Both the position numbers and the translations under genes were made by a program. A stretch of 64,000 nt of DNA from Streptomyces odontomachi (lineage in GTDB: Bacteria > Actinomycetota > Actinomycetes > Streptomycetales > Streptomycetaceae): assembly GCF_024435355.1 (NCBI RefSeq), contig NZ_JAMJWG010000015.1:186001-250000 (forward strand), read 5' to 3'. This document shows, in pieces, positions 1-8,074 of the stretch. A model generated the notes under the pieces. That model was not told the origin of the DNA. It worked only from the letters and a program-made list of their open reading frames with translations, and did no database searches. Every line of letters begins with the position of its first letter. The first letter of the stretch is position 1.

Positions 1-551
1 GAGTCCGTCGGCTTGAGATGGAGGATGACGGAGGTGCCCTGCGGGGCCTCGTCGACGGTCTCCAGCGTGTAGGTGCCCTCGCCCTGCGACGACCAACGGG
101 TGCCGTGGGCCTCGCCGGCCCGCCGGGTGATCAGGGTGACCTCGTCGGCGACCATGAAACTGGAGTAGAAGCCGACGCCGAACTGGCCGATCAGACCCTC
201 GGCCCCGGCCGCGTCCTGCGCCTCGCGCAGCTCCTTGAGGAAGGTGGCCGTACCGGAGTGCGCGATGGTGCCGATGAGCTGTGTGACCTCGTCGTACGAC
301 ATCCCGATGCCGTTGTCCCGCACGATGAGGGTGCGGGCGTCCTTGTCGATCTCGATCTCGACGTGGAGGTCGGACGTGTCGGCGTCCAGGGAGTCGTCCC
401 GCAGCGTCGCCAGACGCAGCTTGTCCAGCGCGTCGGAGGCGTTGGAGACGAGCTCTCTCAGGAAGACGTCCTTGTTCGAGTAGACCGAGTGGATCATCAG
501 CTGGAGAAGCTGACGGGCTTCTACCTGGAACTCGAAGGTTTCGGTCGACAT
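1..551 (-). CDS. htpG: Hsp90 chaperone HtpG, N-terminal part
   Basis: About 183 N-terminal residues of the ATP-dependent cytosolic chaperone HtpG are visible; the rest lies left of the window. The start is the ATG at 551, giving [16 protein letters not shown], a typical HtpG beginning. The GHKL ATPase pocket is intact: the N-box helix [14 protein letters not shown], the RDNGIGM motif and the lid motif GQFGVGFYS are all present. The ATPase domain is collinear with the family. Upstream (552-704) is a short leader holding two direct copies of CCTGAACTGG (571-602) and a possible -10 TAAAAT at 615-610; neither is proven to be regulatory. The neighbours show no functional link. Confidence 0.95.
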
Positions 552-704
552 GGTCAGCGAGTACCTCACCGGTGCGCTAGCGCCTGAACTGGCCTGAACT
601 GGTGAGGGCATTTTAGAACCCTTGCCTAGTTTGACGTACACCTGGCGCCGGGCGGCCGGGCACCTGGGCTGGGCCCGCTGACCGGGGCCCCACGCTCCCA
701 CGCC

Positions 705-2675
705 TCACGGCAGGCGGACGGAAAACCGGTACACGCGGGTGGACCGGTCGACGGCACCGTTGTCGTCGGACACCAGGTACAGGACGCGGCGCTTCGGGTG
801 GGGTTCTCCCGGTGGTGCGGGAGCGAGCGCCATACCCTCCGTGTTCTCCACTATGCCCTCCGACCGGTGCCCCTCTGCCTCCGGCCGCCTCTGGGGGCAG
901 TCGGCCAGGTCGAAAAGAGGCATCTTGAGGTGCCCGTAGCCCTCGTCCGTCCCTTCGCCGATCGACTTCCCGCTCACGTCGTCCGCGCCGTCGAGATTCA
1001 CGCGGTAGACATGGATGGTGTTCCCCTTGCCAGCCATCCCGCCGCGTTCCAGGGCCAGGAGGTGGTCCTGGTCGAGCGCCACCAGTTCCGTGAGGAAGAG
1101 ACCTTCGTCCGCCTCGTAGGCGTACTGGTGATCGGGGTGGTAGGCACCGCCGGCGTTCCCCCTGTACCGCTGGATGCGCAGTGCCTGTTTCCCGTGGATG
1201 TCGTCGTCGGTCGCCAGGGTGGCCTCCAGGCCCACGAAGAGGAACCTGCCGTCCGCGGTGGCCGTCAACGACTCGACGTTCCGCGAGAGTGCCGCCTCAC
1301 CCACCGGGGGGAGATGGAACGCCCGGGGAAGTTCGATCTCGCCCAGCTCGTTCCCGGTGGCGAGGTCGAACCTGCGGACCGCCGGAGGGGCCTCACTGCT
1401 GACCAGGATGGTCTTCCCGCCCCTCTCCAGCACCAGGCCCTCACCGTCGAAGTGCCGGGGGTACGCAGTGCCGTCCTTCCGGTGCAGGTACCTCACCCGG
1501 TCGATCGAGGGCGCGAGGCTGTCCGAGTCGCCCAGCGATATGGGATAGACGCGCCCGGGATCGTCGTCTCCGAGGACGTAGCCTGCCGAACGCCCGCTCA
1601 GCGCGAGCGCGGACAGCCCCTTTATCTGCTCGCCGTTCAGCTCCTTGCCGTCGAGGGCGGCGGAGGTGTCCTGAAGGATGACGTCGTCGTTGCCGCAGGG
1701 ACCTGGCGCGGACGTCTCTTCGACGGTGAGTCGTGCGTCCCGCTTCCCGTACCAGTCCCCGGCGGCGAACGACGACACCACGAGCACCGAGGCCAGCGAC
1801 AGCGCGATCAGCGACCTCGACCGCGTCCACAGGCGCGCCGTCACCTGAACGGGGCCCGCCTTCGACAACCTCGGATTCCGGATGAAGGGGAGATCCCCCA
1901 CACCGTTGGTGTCCGCCCGCTGCGGTACCGGAAGCTTGCGCGCCCGCATCGCCCGGACGAGTTCCTGGTGCAGCTCATTGAGCGTGAGCATCGGCTGTTG
2001 GGCGAGGCCCGCGCAGCCTTCCCTGAGCACCTTGATGAGTTCACCGGTGAACGCGGTGTACTTCTCGCCGCGCGGGGCGAGGGCGAGTTGGTTGCTGGGG
2101 GTCGACGTCAGGACGTACGAGCCCTCGATGGCGATGATGTCGCCGGTCACCACGTCCGCCGCCGACATCTCACCCAACGCTCGGCCGCTGTAGCAGCAGT
2201 CCAGGACCAACACGCTGCGCCTGACAGCCTGCCTGCTGCGGACCAGGGTGCGCCGCACCAGTTCGTACTGGAGCGCCCGGGCCGGCCTGTTCGGTTGCGA
2301 CACCGGCAGGGTGAGGTAGAGCTCTCCGTCGTGCATGTCGAGCAAACCGTGCCCGGCGTAGTAGACGAGCAGGGTGTCCTCGGCCGCCTCGGCCGCCTTC
2401 TCGATCGCCTCGGTGATCTCCCACTGGTTCCTCGGGTTCCGCAGAACCGTGCACCGGCCCTTGGGAATGCCCCACACGGACTCGTCCCGCAGCACCTCGA
2501 ACAACGAGGTGAGGTTGTTCGCGACGCCGGGCAGGGGAGCGAGGTGCCGGTACTCGTCGACGCCGATGAGTACACAGGCAGAGCGCGCGGGGTCCACCCG
2601 CTGGGTCGGCGCCACGTTCCCGTTCCGGCCGGAGGCCTCTTCGGCGGGCATGGCGTCCCCCTCGGCCGCCGTCAT
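705..2675 (-). CDS. Caspase-family protease with membrane anchor and phytase-like domain
   Basis: A 656-residue protein. Residues ~32-270 form a caspase/peptidase C14 domain: the catalytic His lies in YYAGHG (about H109) and the Cys in DCCYSG (about C161). A hydrophobic segment at ~288-306 (SLIALSLASVLVVSSFAAG) is a single membrane anchor. The C-terminal ~300 residues resemble the esterase-like-activity-of-phytase beta-propeller (for example FDGEGLVLERGG, NVESLTATADGRFLFVG), presumably outside the membrane. The start ATG at 2675 overlaps the stop of the upstream EACC1 gene (ATGA), so the two are translationally coupled; longer in-frame starts are poorer. By analogy with EACC1-linked caspases of actinobacterial conflict systems it may be a proteolytic effector; the propeller would be a sensor (inference). 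Confidence 0.85.
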   Translation of the reverse strand: MTAAEGDAMPAEEASGRNGNVAPTQRVDPARSACVLIGVDEYRHLAPLPGVANNLTSLFEVLRDESVWGIPKGRCTVLRNPRNQWEITEAIEKAAEAAEDTLLVYYAGHGLLDMHDGELYLTLPVSQPNRPARALQYELVRRTLVRSRQAVRRSVLVLDCCYSGRALGEMSAADVVTGDIIAIEGSYVLTSTPSNQLALAPRGEKYTAFTGELIKVLREGCAGLAQQPMLTLNELHQELVRAMRARKLPVPQRADTNGVGDLPFIRNPRLSKAGPVQVTARLWTRSRSLIALSLASVLVVSSFAAGDWYGKRDARLTVEETSAPGPCGNDDVILQDTSAALDGKELNGEQIKGLSALALSGRSAGYVLGDDDPGRVYPISLGDSDSLAPSIDRVRYLHRKDGTAYPRHFDGEGLVLERGGKTILVSSEAPPAVRRFDLATGNELGEIELPRAFHLPPVGEAALSRNVESLTATADGRFLFVGLEATLATDDDIHGKQALRIQRYRGNAGGAYHPDHQYAYEADEGLFLTELVALDQDHLLALERGGMAGKGNTIHVYRVNLDGADDVSGKSIGEGTDEGYGHLKMPLFDLADCPQRRPEAEGHRSEGIVENTEGMALAPAPPGEPHPKRRVLYLVSDDNGAVDRSTRVYRFSVRLP

Positions 2676-3058
2676 TCCCCGCCCTCCGGGTCCGCGCTTG
2701 CTTCCAGCCCCTCCAGAGCCCTCAGGACCATGCTGAGGTCGTCCGGATCGGCAGCAGGCAGCGTGACCTTCACACCGTCGCGCTCCACGGTGATCGAGGA
2801 GCGGGAGCCATGTGCGGCGCGCCAGGCCGTGATCGACACGGCCAGTGCGCCCCATTGCGGCACGGCGTCGACGACGAGCTGGATGACGTCGAAGGCACCG
2901 GCGCCCATCGCGTACTCATGGCCTTCGGACTCGGCAACCGGTGGTGCCAACGCCGTTCCGTGCGCCGCCAGTTCGCGTCGCCCGCGTTCCAGCCACCTGT
3001 ACAACGATCTCAACTCGACACCGTCGTGCGTTCCTTGCAAGGAGATCTCGATCTTCAT
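2672..3058 (-). CDS. EACC1-like effector-associated protein
   Basis: A 128-residue protein starting MKIEISLQGT, with a WLERGRRELA segment and a C-terminal SITVERDGVKVTL strand pair. This pattern matches the effector-associated constant component EACC1 family, which accompanies caspase, trypsin or TIR effectors in actinobacterial conflict systems. The start ATG at 3058 is preceded by TGAGG about 7 nt upstream; a GTG at 3070 is in frame but lacks a ribosome site. It overlaps the caspase gene by 4 bp (ATGA). It likely acts as an adaptor bringing the caspase into a larger complex. The family assignment is by motif recognition only. Confidence 0.75.
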   Translation of the reverse strand: MKIEISLQGTHDGVELRSLYRWLERGRRELAAHGTALAPPVAESEGHEYAMGAGAFDVIQLVVDAVPQWGALAVSITAWRAAHGSRSSITVERDGVKVTLPAADPDDLSMVLRALEGLEASADPEGGE

Positions 3059-3454
3059 TGGTCGCCTCACTCACTTGCACGGCCTGTCAGCCGACCCGTG
3101 CTGTTCCCGGCGGGCACTCGACGAGGACGTGCGGACCCGGGGTGACGGAGAGCCTCTCGTCAGCAGGCTGCCACACCGGACACCGACCCCTCCCCGGTCA
3201 CCGCACTCGTCCGGTCCTGTCGAGTTTGGCACCGACGCCCCGGCCGGACGAGGCGGCGCGTGGCGCCGGTGCGACCGCCGCGTTGGGCGGGCGTCGGGTT
3301 CCCCTGCTCGGGGGACGGGCGGTGATGTCCGCGTCCCCGGAGCCGGGGGCTTGCCGGTCAGGGCGGGTATCGGCGTCGAGCCGGGACCGTGGCCGGCCCG
3401 CGGCTTGCGTCACCGGCGCGCACCTGTGGATGTGACCCGGGCACGGCCGATCTT
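3059..3454. other. Intergenic stretch without recognised feature
   Basis: About 400 bp between the EACC1 gene start and the 3' end of the lyase gene. It must hold the promoter of the EACC1-caspase operon. I see no convincing coding frame, repeat or hairpin; the open frames there lack ribosome sites and family similarity. Confidence 0.5.
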
Positions 3455-4966
3455 TCAGCGCCCGAGGTCCGACGCGTCCGCATCAGGGCCGACGTCGGTC
3501 GCGGTCAGCGGGCCACGGGTCACCGCTTCGGTGGTGTACTCGTCGGCGCCGGTGTCCGGCACTCCGGCCCTGGCCTGGCCGTCCATGTCGTCGGTGACGA
3601 AGTCGTAGGGTCCGGTGCCGGCGTCGACCGCGGGGCTGTCCGCGGCGATCCGGTACAGGGTGCCGTCCTCGGCGAGCAGCGGGTCGGTGACCTGGACGCC
3701 GTCGTCCGGCACGTCGCCGACGGTGGCGGAGCCGGTGGGCCAGGCGATGTTGCCTGCGTACGTCATGTTCTTCGGCGCCATCAGCTCGTTGAACAGCTTC
3801 CCCTCGCCGCCGGTCACCACGTTGTCCGCGATCACCGAGTCGACCGGGGCGAGGTCGTAGTCGGCGCCGACCTCGATGTTCGACACGTCGTTCACGAAGG
3901 TGTTGTGCACGATCGTCGCCCGGTACACCCGAAAGTGCGAGCTGAGGGCGCCGGAGGTGTCCACGTCGCCGCCGTCCACCTGGAGTGCCGCGTCGTAACC
4001 CGAGCCGGTCAGGCCCTCGAAGTAGTTGTTGTAGATCTTGTGGTCCTGGCCGTAGATCCGGATGCCGCCGGTGCCCGCCTTCCCGCGGCCGAGGAAGAAG
4101 TTGCCGTAGAACTCACCCCGGTTGCCGTGCCGCTGGGACAGCACGCCCTGCGAGGTGAGGAACGTGTTGTACCGCACCACGTTCTCGTTGCTCTTGACGG
4201 AGACGATCTCGGGATCGCCGTCGCAGTCCTCGAAGAGGTTGGACTCGATGACCGTGTGCCCGTCCGACCGGGAGATGTCGCTCTGGCCGACCCGGATCGC
4301 CTCCATCTCGTTCTCGGCGCGCGGCCCGATGTCCCGGAAGTAGTTGTGGTCGATCCGGTCGTACTGGGACTGCTGGGTCTCCGAGCCGTCGATGGTGATG
4401 AAGTTGCCCAGCTGGTGCTTGTCCTCGAAGAGGTTGTGGTCGATCCGGTTGTGGTTGCTCTCCTCACCCTGGATGATCACCCACTTCAACGATTCCTCTT
4501 CGGTGAGGTGGAAGTGGTTCCGGGTCAGCCGTACGTGGTTCGAACCGTCGATCTTGAGCGTGTCGCTGTTCGTCCAGGTGAGGCCCTCGAACGTCACGTA
4601 CGACGAGTCGCTGACCTCCAGCTGCCCCTCGGTGATGGTCGCCTCGCCGCGGTGCTCGGCCACGATCTCGATGGGGGCCGACTCGGTGCCGTGCCGGCCG
4701 CTCAGCTTGCCGATCTCGTACTCGCCGTCCGCCAGGACGATGCGGTCGCCCGCCCCGGCGTCCGCCATGGCCTCCGCCAGTTCGTCGGAGTCCTGGACGA
4801 CGACCTCGTCCTGCGTGGCGGCCTCGTCCTGCGTGGCGGCCTCGTCCTGCGTGGCGGCCTCGCCCCTGGTGTCGGCTGCGCTGGCGTTACCGGTGAGGCC
4901 TAATCCGGCCACCACCGCGGCGGCAACGCCCGCCGCGATCAGCCGGCCGTGCCCGATCCGCTTCAT
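3455..4966 (-). CDS. Secreted PL6 polysaccharide lyase (alginate/chondroitin lyase type)
   Basis: A 503-residue secreted right-handed beta-helix enzyme. The ATG at 4966 (MKRIGHGRLIAAG) follows GGAGGG at a 5-nt spacing; upstream in-frame starts lack this and a signal peptide. Residues 1-30 are a Sec signal peptide ending at ASA. Then comes a short acidic linker of three AATQDE repeats, encoded by an 18-bp tandem repeat. The beta-helix has recurring HN-F turns (IDHNLFEDK, IDHNYFRDIG, IESNLFEDC, IVHNTFVND), and LSQRHGNRGEFYGNFF matches the conserved RHGNR catalytic region of family PL6. It should cleave an alginate- or chondroitin-like uronic polymer by beta-elimination. Codon 22, in the signal peptide, is TTA, so expression may depend on the bldA tRNA. 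Confidence 0.88.
   Translation of the reverse strand: MKRIGHGRLIAAGVAAAVVAGLGLTGNASAADTRGEAATQDEAATQDEAATQDEVVVQDSDELAEAMADAGAGDRIVLADGEYEIGKLSGRHGTESAPIEIVAEHRGEATITEGQLEVSDSSYVTFEGLTWTNSDTLKIDGSNHVRLTRNHFHLTEEESLKWVIIQGEESNHNRIDHNLFEDKHQLGNFITIDGSETQQSQYDRIDHNYFRDIGPRAENEMEAIRVGQSDISRSDGHTVIESNLFEDCDGDPEIVSVKSNENVVRYNTFLTSQGVLSQRHGNRGEFYGNFFLGRGKAGTGGIRIYGQDHKIYNNYFEGLTGSGYDAALQVDGGDVDTSGALSSHFRVYRATIVHNTFVNDVSNIEVGADYDLAPVDSVIADNVVTGGEGKLFNELMAPKNMTYAGNIAWPTGSATVGDVPDDGVQVTDPLLAEDGTLYRIAADSPAVDAGTGPYDFVTDDMDGQARAGVPDTGADEYTTEAVTRGPLTATDVGPDADASDLGR
4804..4857. repeat. Three perfect 18-bp tandem repeats in lyase linker
   Basis: The unit CCTCGTCCTGCGTGGCGG is present three times head to tail and encodes AATQDE repeats just after the signal peptide of the PL6 lyase. 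Perfect identity points to recent slippage; copy number is probably variable between strains. Confidence 0.9.
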
Positions 4967-5228
4967 TCGACCCTCCACCTCGTCATTCGCTTTCGTGACG
5001 CGTCGTTCGTCATGCGTCGTCCGTGGTCCGTTGCCCGTCATTTGTCATGCGTCGGGCGCCACCCTGCCCCGGGCGTCTCGAGACCTCTCCCGAAGCTCGC
5101 CCGCTACGGTCCGCCCGATGTGCCTCACGACCTTGAACGAGCCACCCGAAATCGGGCGACGACCAGCGTGACGCGGGGGTCTACTGGGTCCTTTCCCGGC
5201 CACTCCCACCGTGTGGAGGTCGTTTCAC

Positions 5229-5822
5229 GTGACTCGGGACCTGCGTGTGTGCTTCGTCGGTGACTCCTACGTCGCCGGGTTCGGCGATCCGCTCTGCCTC
5301 GGGTGGACGGGCCGGCTGACCGCACGGGCGCTCGCTGAGGGGCAGCCGCTGACCTGCTACAACCTGGGCGTGCGGCGCCAGACGTCCTCCGATGTCCTCG
5401 CCCGCTGGTACGGCGAATGCGATCAGCGGCTCAGGGACGGCACCGATCTGCGGGTCGTGGTGTCGTTCGGCGTCAACGACGCCACGGAAGAGAACGGCCG
5501 GCCACGCGTGGCCCCGGACGAGTCGTCGGCCAACCTGGCCCGGCTGCTCGGCCGGGCGGCCGACCGGGGGTGGCGGGTCCTGGTGGTCGGCCCGCCACCC
5601 GTCGACGAGGCCGAGCACGCTTCCCGTACGGCACGGCTCGACGAGCGGTTCGCCGATGTCTGCCGTGCCGCAGCGGTCCCTTACGTGTCCGTCCACCGGC
5701 CGTTGCTGGCCAGTGCCGTGTGGATGGACGAAGTACGCACCGGCGACGGTGCACACCCGGGCAGCGGCGGTTACGACGAACTGGCCGCCCTCATCGCACC
5801 CCGCTGGCGTGACTGGATCTGA
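5229..5822 (+). CDS. SGNH/GDSL-family hydrolase
   Basis: A 197-residue cytosolic esterase/lipase-like protein. Block I is FVGDSYVAGFGDP with the nucleophilic Ser. The Gly of block II is in YNLGVRRQTS, block III Asn in VVSFGVNDAT, and block V Asp-His in GDGAHPGSGGY, so the catalytic set is complete. The GTG at 5229 is chosen because GGAGGT lies 8 nt upstream; another GTG at 5211 has no site. No signal peptide is seen. Substrate unknown; small SGNH hydrolases act on acyl esters or acetylated sugars. It is convergent with the XRE gene, separated by a palindrome. Confidence 0.85.
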   Translation: MTRDLRVCFVGDSYVAGFGDPLCLGWTGRLTARALAEGQPLTCYNLGVRRQTSSDVLARWYGECDQRLRDGTDLRVVVSFGVNDATEENGRPRVAPDESSANLARLLGRAADRGWRVLVVGPPPVDEAEHASRTARLDERFADVCRAAAVPYVSVHRPLLASAVWMDEVRTGDGAHPGSGGYDELAALIAPRWRDWI

Positions 5823-5836
5823 TCGCGCGCGATCAG
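5819..5836. terminator. 18-bp palindrome between convergent genes
   Basis: CTGATCGCGCGCGATCAG is a perfect palindrome covering the stop codon of the SGNH gene and facing the 3' end of the XRE gene. It can form the same hairpin on both strands and is probably a bidirectional terminator. There is no U-tract, as is common in Streptomyces. Confidence 0.5.
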
Positions 5837-5868
5837 TCTCGCGGCCATCACGCCCGCCCTGGGGCACG

Positions 5869-6090
5869 TCATCCGCCCGCCGCGTCCCCCGCCTCCCAGC
5901 GCAGCAGGTCGCCCGGCTGGCACTCGAGCACCTCGCAGAGCGCGGCGAGCGTCGCGAAGCGCACCGCCTTGGCGCGGCCGTTCTTGAGGACCGCCAGGTT
6001 GGCGGGGGTGATCCCTATGCGGTCCGCGAGCTCACCCACGGACATCTTCCGCTTGGCCAGCATCACGTCGATGTCGACGGCGATCGGCAT
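5869..6090 (-). CDS. Small XRE-family regulator (YozG-like)
   Basis: A 73-residue protein that is almost entirely a helix-turn-helix domain: LAKRKMSVGELADRIG, then TPANLAVLKNGRAK, then FATLAALCEVLECQPGDLL. This is the compact XRE class found downstream of DUF2975 membrane proteins. Its ATG overlaps the stop of the upstream gene (TGATG), so it is translationally coupled. It probably binds the inverted repeats upstream of the pair and autoregulates it; the membrane partner may sequester it (inference). Confidence 0.88.
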   Translation of the reverse strand: MPIAVDIDVMLAKRKMSVGELADRIGITPANLAVLKNGRAKAVRFATLAALCEVLECQPGDLLRWEAGDAAGG

Positions 6091-6581
6091 CAGATCACCT
6101 CGTCCAACTCGGCCTGCATCTGCGCCGCCTCGACGTCGCGCGCGACGGCCTGGGCGAGCAGCATCCGCAACACGAGGACGATGAGCGCGACCCCCAGGAT
6201 GGCCACGCCGATGCCGCCCATGATGACGGTGACGCCCGGGTCGTCCCGCTGGCCCGGCGCGTTGACGGCCGTGACCACGAACCACATGAGGGCAGCCGCC
6301 ACGATCGCGCCGATGACGCCGTCCACGTACCGGAAGGCGGCGTGGGAGAACACGGTTCCGCGTCGCACCATCGCCACCAGCCGCCATACGCAGACCACGG
6401 CGACCTGGACCGACACCATGCCCAGGATCGTGATCACGCGAAACGCGGTCAGCGGGAGTGACCCGTCCTCCGGGTCGTTCCCGCTGGCCAGCGTCCACAC
6501 CATCCCCGCCTGTATGCACACGGTGCCGGCGAGCACCACCGCGAGCACGGCGCGCAGCGCACGCACTGCCAGCTTTCCCAT
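6090..6581 (-). CDS. DUF2975-family membrane protein
   Basis: A 163-residue protein with four predicted membrane segments (ALRAVLAVVLAGTVCIQAG; FRVITILGMVSVQVAVVCVW; YVDGVIGAIVAAALMWFVV; GVAILGVALIVLVLRMLLA), matching the DUF2975 layout. It starts at the ATG at 6581 after a GAGGGG-type site. The downstream XRE gene is coupled to it. DUF2975/XRE pairs are widespread two-gene modules of unknown physiological signal. Confidence 0.8.
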   Translation of the reverse strand: MGKLAVRALRAVLAVVLAGTVCIQAGMVWTLASGNDPEDGSLPLTAFRVITILGMVSVQVAVVCVWRLVAMVRRGTVFSHAAFRYVDGVIGAIVAAALMWFVVTAVNAPGQRDDPGVTVIMGGIGVAILGVALIVLVLRMLLAQAVARDVEAAQMQAELDEVI

Positions 6582-6600
6582 GACCCACCCCTCTACCACT

Positions 6601-6639
6601 CCATCGAATAACGATGGGAATCTATCGAAAATCGATAGA
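6601..6639. promoter_or_regulatory. Two inverted repeats upstream of DUF2975/XRE pair
   Basis: CCATCG-AATAA-CGATGG (6601-6617) is followed 3 bp later by TCTATCGA-AAA-TCGATAGA (6621-6639). Both are perfect dyads sharing an ATCG half-site core, and they sit 20-58 bp upstream of the DUF2975 start. They are locally AT-rich in GC-rich DNA. The most economical reading is a pair of operators for the small XRE protein. Confidence 0.6.
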
Positions 6640-6788
6640 TGAAGCAAGGGTTGGGTCTGGGGCCGGGTCCGGGGTGGAGGGTGGGTGCGCGGGGCAGGTC
6701 GGGCTTCGCGGAAAAAGGTTGGCGGGGACGGCGTGCGAGTTGGTAGCTTGCCGGCCAGCCGTGAACGTCGTGCAAGGAGGTGAGACCC

Positions 6789-6848
6789 GTGAACGCTGTA
6801 TCGCTGTGGGTGCTCCCCTCTTCTTCACGGTTGCTCATGCGCATGTGA
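6789..6848 (+). CDS. Possible 19-residue leader peptide
   Basis: A GTG at 6789 is preceded by AAGGAGGTGAG, the best ribosome site in this neighbourhood, and opens a frame encoding MNAVSLWVLPSSSRLLMRM that ends at TGA 6846-6848. It lies 56 bp upstream of the hydrolase start in another frame. Such a strong site on a tiny frame suggests a translated leader that could control the downstream gene, but no regulated amino-acid run or attenuator hairpin was identified. It could also be a chance frame. Confidence 0.35.
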   Translation: MNAVSLWVLPSSSRLLMRM

Positions 6849-6904
6849 CACAGGTGTCGCTGGGAGCGCCTCGACAACAAGGCACTCCCGAAAGGCAACC
6901 ACCT

Positions 6905-7762
6905 ATGTACTCTTCAGCTCGTTCCGAGCACTCCGAGCACTCCGAGCACTCCGAGTATTCTGCGCATCCCATCCATTTCACCGCGGAGACGTCGTCGAAC
7001 GGTGTCCTCACGCGCGACTTCACCGTGGGCGAGGTCCCCGGCGTGCTCTGGTCGCCGGCGCCCGGCTCCGATCGTGCGCCCCTGGTGCTGATGGGGCACG
7101 GCGGCGGCACGCACAAGAAGGCACCGGCGATGTCGGGCCGGGCAGAGCGCCTCGTGACCGGTTGCGGGTTCCACGTCGCCTGCATCGACGTGCGCGGGCA
7201 CGGCGACCGGCCACGTACGGCGCACGACGAGAAAGAGATCGCCGAGCTGTTCCGGGCGCGGGAGGCGGGCGAGCCGGAAGGGCCGATCGTCGTCCGCTAC
7301 AACGCCCACCTGGCGGAGCACACCGTTCCCGAGTGGAGGGCGACGCTGGACGCCCTCCAGGGACTGCCGGAGATCGGCGCCGACGGACCGGTCGGCTACT
7401 TCGGCCTGAACATGGGCACCGCGATCGGGGTGCCGCTGACGGTGGCCGACTCCAGGATCACCGCCGCGGTCTTCGGCCTGCACTGGCCCGATGCCCTGGC
7501 CGAGCTGGCGAAGCAGATCACCATCCCGGTCGAGTACACGCTCCAGTGGGACGACGAGCACATCCCGCGCCAGTCCGGCCTGGCACTGTTCGACGCCTTC
7601 TCCTCGAAGGAGAAGACGTTGCACGCCAATGCGGGCAGGCACAAGGAACTGCCCAGGTTCGAGGCCGACAGCGCGGTACGGTTCTTCGCCCGGCATCTCG
7701 GCCAGCCGGTCCAGCCGGTCCAGCCGCGCCAGCCGGTTCAGACGGTCACCTCACCGGTCTGA
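6905..7762 (+). CDS. Alpha/beta-hydrolase with Asn at the nucleophile position
   Basis: A 285-residue protein of the dienelactone-hydrolase-like alpha/beta-hydrolase superfamily. The oxyanion region is LVLMGHGGGTHK; the nucleophile elbow reads GYFGLNMGTA (codon AAC), where the fold normally has G-x-S-x-G. The Asp strand (YTLQWDDEH) and a late His (AGRHKELPRFE) are retained. The N-terminus carries a SEHSEHSEHSE run from a 9-bp tandem repeat, and the C-terminus a QPVQPVQP run. The ATG at 6905 follows GAAAGG at about 9 nt. With Ser replaced by Asn it is either a non-catalytic member or uses another residue; a GLSMGT elbow is what I would expect in relatives. Confidence 0.75.
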   Translation: MYSSARSEHSEHSEHSEYSAHPIHFTAETSSNGVLTRDFTVGEVPGVLWSPAPGSDRAPLVLMGHGGGTHKKAPAMSGRAERLVTGCGFHVACIDVRGHGDRPRTAHDEKEIAELFRAREAGEPEGPIVVRYNAHLAEHTVPEWRATLDALQGLPEIGADGPVGYFGLNMGTAIGVPLTVADSRITAAVFGLHWPDALAELAKQITIPVEYTLQWDDEHIPRQSGLALFDAFSSKEKTLHANAGRHKELPRFEADSAVRFFARHLGQPVQPVQPRQPVQTVTSPV

Positions 7763-7790
7763 CGGCCGTCACCTCACCGGTCTGACGGCC
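7745..7790. repeat. Two 23-bp direct repeats across hydrolase stop codon
   Basis: Two perfect adjacent copies of a 23-bp unit beginning GTCACCTCACCGG and including TCTGACGG. The first contains the stop codon of the alpha/beta-hydrolase, so the duplication repeats the 3' end of the gene. Confidence 0.85.
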
Positions 7791-8074
7791 GTCACGGCAT
7801 CCGCCTGATCTGACGTGTGTCGGCGCCCGGCCACCAGCCGGGCGCCGACATGCGTCGGTGCGCGTCGGACCCCGTCTCACCTGGCCATTCAAGATTTCCC
7901 CAAGGTCTCTTCCAGCTCCCGCTGGCACGGTCGTGTCCGACCGAGCCCCTCCCTGGGACGGACATCGGCTGTCCGTGACCGCCGGAGGCAAGCACGCAGA
8001 CGCACCGCCTGCCGGCTTGCGGCACCGACGCCCCGGGAGCGGGCCACAGCCGAGTCCGATCGGGGGAGCAGTCG
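7763..8074. other. 312-bp gap before the toxin operon
   Basis: It holds the direct repeat copy, the terminator hairpin at 7818-7850 and, downstream of that, the presumed promoter of the SseB-RHS operon. No further features were recognised. Confidence 0.5.
7818..7850. terminator. 14-bp perfect stem hairpin
   Basis: TGTCGGCGCCCGGC, loop CACCA, then the exact complement GCCGGGCGCCGACA. It is located 55 bp after the hydrolase stop. A strong GC hairpin without a U-tract, typical of streptomycete terminators. Confidence 0.8.

Larger units (their letters stand above)
6582..6904. other. 323-bp divergent intergenic region
   Basis: It contains the two inverted repeats (6601-6639) and a possible 19-codon leader ORF (6789-6848). 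The remainder must hold the divergent promoters of the DUF2975 and alpha/beta-hydrolase genes. No other structure was recognised. Confidence 0.5.

Noticed and set aside
798-3608. 936-residue plus-strand open frame
   Set aside because: It runs antisense to the caspase and EACC1 genes and arises from high GC; codon-position bias favours the minus-strand genes and no family signature appears.
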